Below are positions 1 to 10,319 of a DNA stretch of 64,000 bases, piece by piece. The notes beneath the pieces were generated by a model. It was not told the origin of the DNA, ran no database searches, and was given only the letters and a program-made list of their open reading frames with translations. Origin of the DNA: Isoperla grammatica (taxonomy: Eukaryota; Arthropoda; Insecta; Plecoptera; Perlodidae); assembly GCA_945910005.1 (NCBI GenBank), contig OX246746.1:34186686-34250685 (forward strand). The letters are read 5' to 3'. Every line of letters starts with the position of its first letter. Within the stretch, counting starts at the first letter, position 1. The position numbers and the translations under genes are program-made.

Positions 1-198
1 CTTGGACTATAAGATCTACCACATTTCCTATTAGAACAAAATATGTCTGTGTTTCCTTCATTCTTTATATGTACTCTTTATTTACTTCTTTTTTCATCAC
101 TATTCTCAATCATATTTTCACTATTTTCACTTCTGTTGTTAATACATAAATCATACTACGTAGTAGGCCCTTAGCCTACAAATGTAAGTGTTCATACC

Positions 199-872
199 CA
201 GTGGCGTAACTAAGGGGGGGGTTTAGGGGGTTAAAACCCCCCCCGAAACTACATCGAGAATGATTTTACCTAATACTACATTAACTTAATACTATATTGT
301 AAGATCCTTAAACCTCTTCAGTGTATAACAATCGCAACAAATAACATTTTCATAATATTTATACACTTCACTTAGATACGATCTATAATTTGTTTCAATA
401 ATTCAATTATATTTATGTGTTCATCTACAACTAATGTACCTTTCGCTCGAACCAGTAAAAGTGAGGGTACCTATGAATAAAAATGCATTAATCTAATATT
501 ACAATATCACGTTCTGTGGATTAAAATTTAAATGTATGTGACGTGACAACAATGTTTCACTTCATGTTGAGATTATATTGAACAACCATAAAACATTAAA
601 AACACAATTTCTATGCAATTTTGATTTAAAACGATAATTAATGCCTGTAACTTAACACTGTAACTTCAATATAATACAAACAAACGAGTAGTGGTTCGAG
701 TAGTATTCTTTGAATCTAAAAGGCACTAAATAATTATAGAAGTGAAAAAAAATTTCGCCTTCGGCGAAATGGCCTCCGGCGGCTGGGGCTTCGCCCCAGA
801 CCCCTTTCAATCCCCTCATCTCACTTTTCCCTAATTAACCCCCCCCCGAAATAATTCCTAGTTACGCCACTG
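199..872. mobile_element. Non-autonomous hAT-like element (MITE), complete
   Basis: The element begins CAGTGGCGTAACTAAGG and ends CCTAGTTACGCCACTG, which are near-perfect terminal inverted repeats. It is flanked by identical 8-bp direct repeats TTCATACC (191-198 and 873-880). An 8-bp target duplication with CAG...CTG termini fits the hAT superfamily. The interior has no long reading frame, so it would need a transposase supplied in trans. Runs of G and C lie just inside each end. The boundaries are read directly; the hAT assignment is from family knowledge. Confidence 0.85.
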
Positions 873-880
873 TTCATACC

Positions 881-1311
881 TCCCGCCATCATCTCATCAT
901 CTATTAAATCATTTCCTGTTTTTGAAGGCCCCCTGCTTGCGAGTAATTCCTACTCTTTGGGGGCCAGATCTCTGTATTATAATAAGTATTTCTTGTATTC
1001 ATCTTGAAAATAAATAAATAAATAAATAAATAATGAATAAATAAACTTTCTTCGAAAGAAAACATGCCTAGGCCTAAGCCTACCTACTCTCAAGTGGAAG
1101 CTTTGGAAATGAATTTCTGAGAAATGTGGAGGCTTCGGCCTATTTGTAAGTGCTAAGCACAATCCAGTTGCACACATTTCTATTTATTTCACATTTAAAA
1201 GGCCTAGGCCTAGGCTAGGCCAGGCCAGGCCAGGCAGTGTAGGCCTAGGCTAGGCCAGACCAGGCAGGGTCAGGGGTATAGCTAAGCCATAATACGACGA
1301 TAATAGCTTAC
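881..1311. other. Intergenic stretch with simple repeats
   Basis: No gene is seen. It holds an (AAAT)n-like microsatellite around 1007-1045 and an AGGCCTAGGC-rich palindromic tract at about 1200-1262. It lies in the direction where intron 1 of the minus-strand exon at 1312-1632 would run, so it may be intron sequence of that relic. Confidence 0.5.
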
Positions 1312-1632
1312 CTTGGCTTTTATTAGGCACTTGTCTCCGTACTTCTTTGCCCGCACTTCACGTACCCAACCACAAGAAAATTGTGTGTACGCTTCTAAAC
1401 TTTTAAAAGCTTTAAAGTCGGCTGCAGTGTAGTAGCTCTTGGTGTAGACTAGGTAGTTGACGATGTCCGGGTACGAAATTTGGGGTATTATACTAAAGTT
1501 CTCGTCCAGTTCTTCTGCAAGTAGATCATAAGGATCCTCGTGGTTGATCAGAGCTATTTTTAAAAGATATCTTTCTCGTATTTCTGGTGCCAATTCCTTC
1601 ACGTAACTAATAAAAACACGCTCTTCAGCCAT
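1312..1632 (-). pseudogene. Orphan first exon of a SWIM/YqaJ-type transposon nuclease gene
   Basis: The exon starts at an ATG (1632, minus strand) and encodes 107 residues up to a canonical donor (AAG then GTAAGC; intron begins at 1311). It is the same length, 321 nt, as exon 1 of the complete gene at 27625-27945, and both share the core NYLVYxKSYY and DFKAxKSLEAYxQFxCGWVR. The sequences are clearly diverged, so they are different family members. No matching SWIM or YqaJ exon is visible in the 1311 bases to the left; either the gene is truncated or its other exons lie beyond the window edge. This exon belongs with the terminal-repeat-like sequence upstream (1633-1735). Confidence 0.7.
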
Positions 1633-1735
1633 TGTTTACATAGAATTTGCCGGTTGTTTGTCCACCAGTTCAAATCCAATATGGCGGGGGGGCGTAATCG
1701 TGACGTAGGTGATAGAAACCTATAGGCCTAGGCTA
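1633..1735 (-). promoter_or_regulatory. Terminal-repeat/promoter-like region of the orphan nuclease exon
   Basis: Read on the minus strand, it contains ACGTCAC, then a C-rich stretch with CCGCCAT, then GGTGGACAAACA shortly before the ATG. The same order of blocks (ACGTCAC, then GATGGACAAGCA) occurs upstream of the nuclease gene at 27541-27601 and at the far end of the composite element (51646-51699). This suggests a diverged TIR of the same transposon type doubling as a promoter. Confidence 0.5.
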
Positions 1736-2316
1736 TTGTTAGCTATCTTTTAAAAGTTCCGCGCACAACGCGCAGTATAGCGCACGACTAGGCGACAGCA
1801 GGTCGACGAACGTTGTCGGATGATGGCACTGGGCGGCTCGCTTTTGTCTAACTGTTGTATATAATTTAGTGAATGGATATAGTTGTTGAATAAAAATACT
1901 AGCAAGTAAAACGTAATGCTGAAGTAATCATTTCCATAAACATAACAAATCAGAAGTGGGATGAAAAAATTGCGTCCCACAATGAGTGAAGAAGAATTAT
2001 ACCAACACGTGTTCGAAGTTGATCAATTGTAAAACGTTACCAAAATCTTTATGTATTTGGTGAACTTTTGTACTAACTTTGTGTATATGTACTTAAGTGA
2101 ATCTACAAGTTGAAAAACTACGTGACGAACTATTCGTTTCCGCGAACAGACACATTGGACCGACGTACTTAACCTCAAAATATAATGTTGGACGTGTAAC
2201 TCCGTGTTACAACGAACCTTGTGATTAAGATAAATAAACGTCCGCTACGAACTTGTGAGGTGAGGCCTACGTGACCGTATCCTAAAACAAAGTTGTTATT
2301 GTGACTGAACATCACC
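1736..2316 (+). other. Probable 5' leader/LTR remnant upstream of Gypsy gag
   Basis: No convincing reading frame and no confidently matched LTR partner is seen. The stretch lies directly 5' of the gag start codon at 2317, so it probably holds the leader, and perhaps degraded LTR sequence, of the Gypsy element. No primer binding site could be assigned. Confidence 0.3.
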
Positions 2317-2730
2317 ATGAGTAACATCAATCAAGATGGCACTGAAGGTACGATTGGAGAAAACGTAAGCACGGGTGCCCCAACGGCAGGTCTAGGCCCA
2401 TGCTCAACGGAAAACAACGTCACTGGTCTCCAACTACTGGCCTTCATGGCGGAACAAAATAGGCAACGGGATGAGTTTATGCTACAAGTTGTGAATAGCT
2501 ACAGGACACAACAACCGGTTCAACAATCGGATCCAAGTAAGTCTATAAAAGAATTCAGTGGCACAGAGGACAGCTACCAGTCTGAAATGTGGCTTGCCAA
2601 CGTTAATTTTGTTTGTGGACTCAGTAACGCTAACGATATGAGTAGACTGAATGCCGTACGCTCTAAGTTCACAGCTGGGGCACTGGATTGGTTTGTGGCA
2701 AATGCTACTAGTCTCGCAACATGGACCGAT
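2317..2730 (+). CDS. Gypsy gag, N-terminal part (interrupted)
   Basis: It starts at ATG 2317 (ACCATGAG context) with a polar N-terminus followed by a capsid-like helical segment (KEFSGTEDSYQSEMWLANV...). It is cut after ...WFVANATSLATWTD by a minus-strand retroposon at 2731-3029. Removing exactly those 299 bases makes the frame continue directly into LFKDVFVGEVDEVD at 3030. This shows that 2317-6281 was once one gag-pol reading frame. The product would be the structural protein of a Ty3/Gypsy retrotransposon. Confidence 0.75.
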
Positions 2731-3029
2731 TGATTGATTGATTAATGGGGCTTAACGTCTCATGTTTATGCAACGATGGCTAATCGAGACGATAAGCGGG
2801 TGATAATGAAGATGAGAAAGATGATTTTGAAGAATAAAGCCACATCCGAATCAGATCCATTGAACGTCGCGTGAGTCGTCGTACGGGAGTCCAGCAAGGG
2901 AGGGCAGGGCCAAGTGGGAGGAGAAATATTCGTCTGACTTCTCCTCCTCGACCAGTCCGGCTTGGGTGGCCCTACCAGAAGCATACGCTTCCGCCGGCAT
3001 AACTCTCGGGATCAACAAAGCACGCAAAC
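2731..3029 (-). mobile_element. Short non-LTR retroposon copy, 5'-truncated, with internal deletion
   Basis: This is a minus-strand copy of the family also found at 24957-25297, 36472-36857, 41236-41617 and 50404-50784. Its (AATC)n tail lies at the left end. The minus-strand 5' end starts GGTTTGCGTGC, lacking the first ~35 bases of full-length copies. A block present in full copies, around the GGGACAGTGGGG region, is deleted internally. No target duplication is visible, and the host gag frame is restored exactly by its removal. Confidence 0.8.
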
Positions 3030-6000
3030 CTCTTTAAGGACGTATTTGTAGGCGAGGTTGATGAAGTCGATGCCATTAGAATAATGCAACAACGTAAGCA
3101 GGAAAGCAACGAGACGAGCCAAGCCTACTTCCATAGGAAAGTGAAACTGTGTACTGATGCCAAAATTAGCTTCAGCAGTGCTAAAAAACAGATAGCTATT
3201 GGCTTAGCGAACGATGACTTGTGTGCGTATCTAATAAATCGATCACACAACGACTTCACTGATATATTGAAGGATATTCGTAGCTACGAACAACTTCGAT
3301 CTGAACGAAAGTTGTGTCATGGGAGTAAAAAAGGAAGTTTGAATGTAACTGGATACCATGGGACTACAGGGAAGGCTAGTACTCCTACACGTCACGTAAA
3401 CGGACATGAAGGTCAAGCCTCTGAAACAAGTAAGTCTACATCTAGTCACTCTTCCCCCTCCACATCTACTAATGAAAGTCAGGGTCAATCAAGTTCCAGT
3501 AGCAATAGAACAAACAAAGATAGGAAATGCTACAACTGCAATAAATATGGCCACATCTCACTTCATTGTCCTGAACCTAGGAAGGGATGTAAAAATTGTA
3601 AGCAGAATACTCACCGTACTAGCCAATGCCCAGTCAAGCCAGAACTGGAAAATAAACCAGGAATGTATTCGGTACATGGCAGCACCGAGCCCTCTGTTAC
3701 CAAATATATCAAACAAGCCACTGTAAATGGAAAGCAACTACAAGCGTTCATCGACACCGGAAGTTCAAGCTGTACCATGCAAGCATCTGCTGCTATACAA
3801 TTGTGTGTTCCGCTAAAACAAACGACGGAAGCACTCTACGGCTTTGGTGATCGTGACAAAGTAGCTACCAATGCACTAGGCAGTTTCCACCTTGATGTTG
3901 AAATTGACGGTGTTATGGGAAAAAATATACCTGTGTTAGTTGTACCGGACAAGGCACAACCCGTCGAACTCTTGATAGGTAGGCCATGGACGGAATTGCC
4001 AAACATTGTATTTATGAAGATTGATGAGCAATTAGTAATAAAGTATCGGGACTCATTCCCATTTAACGATATTGCAGTTGATCTTCCTGAGCAGAATAGT
4101 GTGAAACTCTCTGTGAGCGAAACACAAAAACTAGACAAAAACTCTATTAATTTCATCATGGTTACGTCCAAAAACTATGAGAATGGTACTATTGTCGTAG
4201 AGGATGAAGGTTCCGCGATGGGGAAACTCTTTGAGTTGAAGGAAGGTATGACGACCATTCCAGTCATCAACGATTGTTCCAAAGTAATCACTCTGAAGTC
4301 GGGAACTAATCTCCGACGAGCCGACATAGTCACTGTGGTGAGCAACCCCGAAATTGACTTAAACATGTCGCAGTTACCTTCATGGACGGACAAGTTTATG
4401 CCAGCTCTAGATATAAAATCAAATGATGTTATACCATGTACTGACTCAGATCATTCCGAGACTAATTCCGAAGTTCGTGAAGGATGTCCGAACGAAATCA
4501 GCAACCAAGAGGACTCGAGATCTACCCAGACTATTAGACTACAACCAGTTCCAGAAGAGGGTAAGGCTAAAACCCAACGTAGAATTGAACGTGAGGATTT
4601 GGTGTTTGGTGATGGCCTCGATGAATCAGAAATGAACCAGTTGGTAGAGTTAGTAAATGAGTTTAGAGATTGTTTTGCGCTCTCAATGAACGAATTAGAT
4701 TGTACTAGCCTAGCTCAAATGGACATAAGGGAGAAAGAGGGAAGTACACCAGTTTGTTCCAAGGCATATAGGGCCACCGCAAAGGAAAGAGAGGAAATCG
4801 CAAGAATTATTACGGAGTATAAAAAGCATGGACTGGTTAAGGAAACAAGGTCACCGTACGCTAGCCCGGTTCTACTCGTCCGCAAAAAGACAGGAGAGTT
4901 CCGACTAGTTGTCGATTATCGTAAATTAAATCGGCAAACCGTAGCAGACAAGTTCCCTTTGCCTAACATTGATGAACAGTTAGAGCATCTCACAGGATGT
5001 CAATTCTTCAGTGTGATAGATTTAGCCCACGGATATATGCAAATTCCCCTAACGGAGGAGGCTAAGGCTAAGACAGCGTTCATCACGCCAGACACAACCG
5101 GGCAATTTGAGAGAATGGTATTCGGTCTCACCAACGGCCCTGCAGAATTCCAACGTTTGATGAATCGTGTCTTGGGGAAATTGCGTAACAGTATAGCTAT
5201 GTGTTACCTGGATGATATCCTAGTACCAAGTCGAGACTTCCAGGAAATGCTATTCCGACTGAGATTGGTCTTCGAGGCACTGAGAGAAGCGAAACTGACA
5301 TGCAAACTAACAAAATGTGAATTTTGCAGAAACAATGTTGAGTTTCTTGGGTTTGTGATAGGAAAAGGACAACTGAAACCAGGACCGAGAAAAGTGACAG
5401 CTATCCAGGAATTCCCAGTTCCAACTAATCTGTGCGATGTACAACGGTTTTTGGGGCCTACAGGATTCTTCCGTCGTTTCATTGTCCATTACGCTAGTCG
5501 TGCAGAACCCCTGAGTAGACTGACAAGGAAGGATGAAGAGTTCCAGTGGACCGAAGAACAACAGAAATCGTTCGAGGACCTCAGAGCAGCTCTCACTACA
5601 GATCCAGTCTTACAACTCTACAATCCCAGGGCGCGTACGGAAGTACATACAGATGGAAGTTCAGCCGGCATTGCGGGCATATTGTTGCAGGAAGGTGAAG
5701 ACAAGAAAATGCATCTAGTGTATGCGGTGTCCAAAAAAACCAACCCTGCCGAGAGAGACTACCACTCGAGTAAATTGGAATTACTTGCAATGGAATTACT
5801 TGCGATTGAAAGATTACGCCAGTTTTTGTTACCGATTCCATTTGTATTAGTGACTGATTGCCAGGCACTGATCTACATGAACATTAACCGATCAACTAGT
5901 CACCAGATCGCACGGTGGTACACTCTGTTCCAGGACTACGACGTGACTGAAGTGAGACATCGTCCAGGACTACGTATGGCTCACGTGGACGCACTAAGTC

Positions 6001-6281
6001 GCGCACCGGTCAACAAAGCAGGAGAACGCAGCGATGAGTTGGAAGATATCATTGCCGGAAAACTAGAGGTAATACAAGTCATGAGTCTTGAAAACCAAAT
6101 TTTGATGTTCCAGTACGGAGACGAAGAACTGAAGCAGAAGATTTATGTTCTCAGGAAACCGGCAGAAGATAGAACACGAGAAGAAAAGAATCAGACAAAA
6201 GACTTTCGCCTCGACAAGGGAAGACTAGTCAAGGACGAAACGAACACAGATGGTACAAAGAAGGTGTTGTTTGTAAGATAG
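3030..6281 (+). CDS. Gypsy gag-pol: CCHC knuckles, protease, RT, RNase H (integrase missing)
   Basis: The open frame resumes after the retroposon; the longest ATG-started part is 3084-6281, 1065 codons. Counting from that ATG, two zinc knuckles lie near residues 148-182 (CYNCNKYGHISLHC, then CKNCKQ...HRTSQC). An aspartic protease with FIDTGSS is near 222. The reverse transcriptase spans about 570-750, with LVVDYRKLN, FSVIDLAHGY and the catalytic CYLDD near 707. RNase H begins near 855 (VHTDGSS) and ends in a DALSR tether. The frame stops after a short linker, before any HHCC or DDE integrase, so the element is truncated at its 3' end and no right LTR is seen. Gag and pol share one frame here. 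It is a dead Ty3/Gypsy copy. Confidence 0.9.
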   Translation, partial: LFKDVFVGEVDEVDAIRIMQQRKQESNETSQAYFHRKVKLCTDAKISFSSAKKQIAIGLANDDLCAYLINRSHNDFTDILKDIRSYEQLRSERKLCHGSKKGSLNVTGYHGTTGKASTPTRHVNGHEGQASETSKSTSSHSSPSTSTNESQGQSSSSSNRTNKDRKCYNCNKYGHISLHCPEPRKGCKNCKQNTHRTSQCPVKPELENKPGMYSVHGSTEPSVTKYIKQATVNGKQLQAFIDTGSSSCTMQASAAIQLCVPLKQTTEALYGFGDRDKVATNALGSFHLDVEIDGVMGKNIPVLVVPDKAQPVELLIGRPWTELPNIVFMKIDEQLVIKYRDSFPFNDIAVDLPEQNSVKLSVSETQKLDKNSINFIMVTSKNYENGTIVVEDEGSAMGKLFELKEGMTTIPVINDCSKVITLKSGTNLRRADIVTVVSNPEIDLNMSQLPSWTDKFMPALDIKSNDVIPCTDSDHSETNSEVREGCPNEISNQEDSRSTQTIRLQPVPEEGKAKTQRRIEREDLVFGDGLDESEMNQLVELVNEFRDCFALSMNELDCTSLAQMDIREKEGSTPVCSKAYRATAKEREEIARIITEYKKHGLVKETRSPYASPVLLVRKKTGEFRLVVDYRKLNRQTVADKFPLPNIDEQLEHLTGCQFFSVIDLAHGYMQIPLTEEAKAKTAFITPDTTGQFERMVFGLTNGPAEFQRLMNRVLGKLRNSIAMCYLDDILVPSRDFQEMLFRLRLVFEALREAKLTCKLTKCEFCRNNVEFLGFVIGKGQLKPGPRKVTAIQEFPVPTNLCDVQRFLGPTGFFRRFIVHYASRAEPLSRLTRKDEEFQWTEEQQKSFEDLRAALTTDPVLQLYNPRARTEVHTDGSSAGIAGILLQEGEDKKMHLVYAVSKKTNPAERDYHSSKLELLAMELLAIERLRQFLLPIPFVLVTDCQALIYMNINRSTSHQIARWYTLFQDYDVTEVRHRPGLRMAHVDALSRAPVNKAGERSDELEDIIAGKLEVIQVMSLENQILMFQYGDEELKQKIYVLRKPAEDRTREEKNQTKDFRLDKGRLVKDETNTDGTKKVLFVR

Positions 6282-7687
6282 CTAACACTATTTAGGCCTA
6301 GGCCTAGCCTAGGCCTAGGCTATCCAGCCAACACGTGCAGGTTTCAGAGTTAGAGGTTATGTTTGTCATTCTGTCGTGTTTATGTTATTATAACTTTGAT
6401 AATGTTAATTGGTACATTGAAAACAAGGCACAACTAAAAATAGGAGGACAAGCAGCTACCAAACAACAGTAAAAGCAAAATAAATAACGTACCAGGTAGG
6501 CACAATGTTGCGGCGATTTACGTCCAACAGTTTTCTTTCAATTTCGCTCGTCTTTGTAGTAGTCTGCCAATTGTTTATTGTACATTATGGGATAGTGCTC
6601 CATAATGTGTATTAGGATTTCATCAGCAGGCCTGGATTCCTCCTCATATCCCACGTCGGAATCATCAACAATATCTTCAAGCAAAACAACCAGAGTACCG
6701 TCCATGTTGAACGCATTTTTATATGTAGGTTATGAATTTGTTTAGTAGTACTTGTCTTGACCCTGGTTGTGTACTGAACTAAAGAACCTCATTTGACTCA
6801 GTTTTTTCACTTGTGAATTAAGGATTTGTTACTTGAGTTGAAAGTTGGTCAATTCTGTTGGTAACAAGTTACAAGTGACAAGTGTTTAATTCTTATGTGA
6901 ACGCATTCATGTGTTTTCTATACTTCAACTTTGCAAATCGCAAGTTTTAAGTTCTTAAAAATCTACGTAGACCAGCCTTAAAGGGACGGTTCGGCCCGAA
7001 GACACCCGAGCCAAACCGAACGTCTTCGATGTTGACAGGGTGGGGGTAGGATGCGCGCGACTCCGCGTCGTCTGCTACTGCACTGTAGTATCTAAGCAGT
7101 CCGCTAGGTGGCGCTAAATTCGCCAGGGTGGTTATTGCCAAACCTTATAATGTAATGTTGCCAACCGAGAAAAAATTACACATGATAATGTTACCTAGTT
7201 ATTTGATTCTACGACTACAGATACTCCTCCACAACACAAAGAAATCATTACAATACACAAACAAAACCAATCAGGGTATTAAAACAAGCATCATTAAAAT
7301 AAATCTGTGATTTCTGAACACCACTAAGTTCATGGATATCTACTCTTAAACAATAGCTTGTCAAGTTAAACTACAGTGGAGTAATATTAAAACTACAATT
7401 ATTCTTTAAAACAATATGATGATAATACAGTAAACATCAAAATAAAGATAAAGACAACAAGAATGGAATATGAAATTTAGGCTTACCTTACAATTTAACA
7501 GTCTTTGTTGTCCCACAAAATATCGACACAAATAAAGGGAAGTTTTTGACGCTGGGCTTGGGTGCTCGAGTCTGTTTGAAAGTGATATTAAACACATGGC
7601 GCGGTAGGAATGTCACCGCCGCCTCTGCGCTCGTTCCCGAGACGCGCGAGGCGCAATTTTTAAATACAAACCAGTGACAACATGCCC
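6282..7687. other. No gene seen
   Basis: An AGGCCTAGGC palindromic tract occurs at about 6293-6322, immediately after the truncated pol. The rest is AT-rich with short unsupported reading frames. A local imperfect inverted repeat occurs near 6983-7030 (GGTTCGG / CCGAAC). Confidence 0.5.
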
Positions 7688-8500
<813 letters not shown>

Positions 8501-8935
8501 TTTAAAAAAAATAATATAAGTCGTTGTTGACTAAGCGTAAAATAAAAAACGCTGCATAAAAATATGTATTAAAACAATACAAAATAGTAAACAACATAAA
8601 ATACTGACGCCCTAGGCAAAATAGTAAAAATTTATGCCAATAATACTATGCATAGATTTACTATTTACAAAATGTCTTAAAACAAGAAACAATTGTGCAG
8701 AAAGAAGTTTAAAACATCAGCTAAAATACAACGTTACAAAATTATCGATATGTGAGTTTAAAATCTTAGCATTCAATGCGTTAAAATCATTACCAACGTT
8801 ATGCTTTTAAACTCACTAATCAATCACGTTCACATGAGATCACGCAACCTCTGCGCTCATTAAAAATGTTTAGTTTTTTTATAATCCAAATTTCTACCAA
8901 TATACTTATTTTAAAGATGCACTTATACTCAGTTG

Positions 8936-9664
8936 GGTATTTGGGGAATGAATGTGACTTTGTTTTTTTCAACGAAATTTAACAAAAATCACTTTTTTAT
9001 GTTACCTGTTACTGTATCTTTCCAATTATGTAAGGCGCATGCTTCAAATAGTACGTATTTATGTTTTAAATCAATTTTATTATGTTGAATTGGCTAGAGC
9101 CTATGTCTATGCACGCCATTCTCCATTAGCAACATGCACACCGCCTACTGGATGCTACAATCAGCGTGGGAGGGAAGGGGAATCATCTACGTTGATTCAG
9201 TAGCCAACGTATGAAATGAAACCGAATATCAACCGCAAACTTGAAGAAGGGGTAATTTATTTTTTAGGTATAAATTTATTTTAAAATAATAACCCCTTTT
9301 TCAAATTACCCCTTCTTCAAATTTGAAGAAGGGGTAATTTATCGAAAATACTGTGATTATTCTACAGTAACTTATGTTTAAGTTGGTGCATCTGCTGATA
9401 ACAAAGAACCAAAGCACTAATTTTGCTGCAGAGATATTTCTCTTCATCCTAGTGTTGAACAATGGCGAATGGCGTGCATTGGCCTAGGCCTAGGCATAGG
9501 CTCTAGCCAATTCAACAGAATTAAATTGATTTAAAACATAAATACGTACTATTTGAAGCATGCGCCTTACATAATTGGAAAGATACAGTAACAGGTAACA
9601 TAAAAAAGTGATTTTTATTAAATTTCGTTGAAAAAAACAATGTCACATTCATTCCCCAAATACC
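8936..9664. mobile_element. Foldback/TIR element with 8-bp target duplication
   Basis: The termini are GGTATTTGGGGAATG...CATTCCCCAAATACC. The inverted arms are long, roughly 8936-9120 and 9465-9664, and match almost throughout. It is flanked by identical 8-bp repeats CTCAGTTG (8928-8935 and 9665-9672). The centre has its own nested palindromes built from TTGAAGAAGGGGTAATTTA. No coding capacity is seen. An 8-bp duplication fits hAT or P-type elements, but the superfamily is not assigned. A partial second copy lies at 18788-19352. Confidence 0.85.
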
Positions 9665-9672
9665 CTCAGTTG

Positions 9673-10319
9673 TACTGCCGAAAACCGGTCACATGTTTTA
9701 TAAAGATATCCCGGCTCCACCGGATGGTATCGCATGGCTGAGTAACGACTTCCAATACCAAGCATCTTTATAACCTGATCATTTCTAGTATCCCAGGAAC
9801 CCAGACTACCCACAACCACTGCTTCTACTTTAGTTTCAAAGCCCTGACTTCTGAGCACTTCAGCATGTGGAGCGTTTTTTCATCCCGAGTAGCCAACAAG
9901 GCATTGTGATTCTCGGTGGGTACTGTAACGTCCACAATACAAGCTTTCTTTGTTACAGCGTTCGTAATAACAAGGTCAGGTCGTTCCATCAGATCACAAT
10001 TTTGAATCTTTTTATTGACTCGGATATTATTAGCCCGATCCTTTGGAATGGCCTTGACCAGTCTGTCAAGCACACTGTTATGCCTCCTAGTCCTTGCGGC
10101 AGTATGGTACTTACACGAGCTGAGGACATGTGGTAGCGTTTCTAGTCCATTGTCACACCTACGACAGTTTTTGGGTGCGTTTCCAAATCTCCGAGTACCT
10201 TTCAGCCCCACCGTATTTAAACGTGCTTTTGAAACAAATTGCCAGTCACAAAACCGTGTAAAGCGTCCAGTAGCCATGAAATGGTTACTAACCGGGGACT
10301 GACATGAAGGCCTGAACAC
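9673..10319 (-). pseudogene. 3' fragment of an R2/NeSL-type non-LTR retrotransposon (RLE endonuclease region)
   Basis: Two overlapping minus-strand frames (9825-10319, then 9649-9858) encode the C-terminal part of an RT polyprotein. There is a CCHC-like knuckle (CRRCDNGLETLPHVLSSC), then a restriction-like endonuclease core with RPDLVIT and IVDVTVP carrying the PD...D acidic residues. Downstream is the typical VVGSLGSWDxxN block. The reverse transcriptase is missing and a frameshift near 9850 separates the parts, so this is a dead 5'-truncated copy. The foldback element at 8936-9664 is inserted at its 3' side. Clade choice among R2, NeSL and Hero is uncertain. Confidence 0.75.

Noticed and set aside
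1202..1260. Telomere-like repeat
   Set aside because: AGGCCTAGGC and CCAGGCCAGG runs are not the animal telomere TTAGGG and occur internally.
5204..5868. Minus-strand ORFs inside Gypsy pol
   Set aside because: Shadows of the conserved plus-strand RT/RNase H frame.
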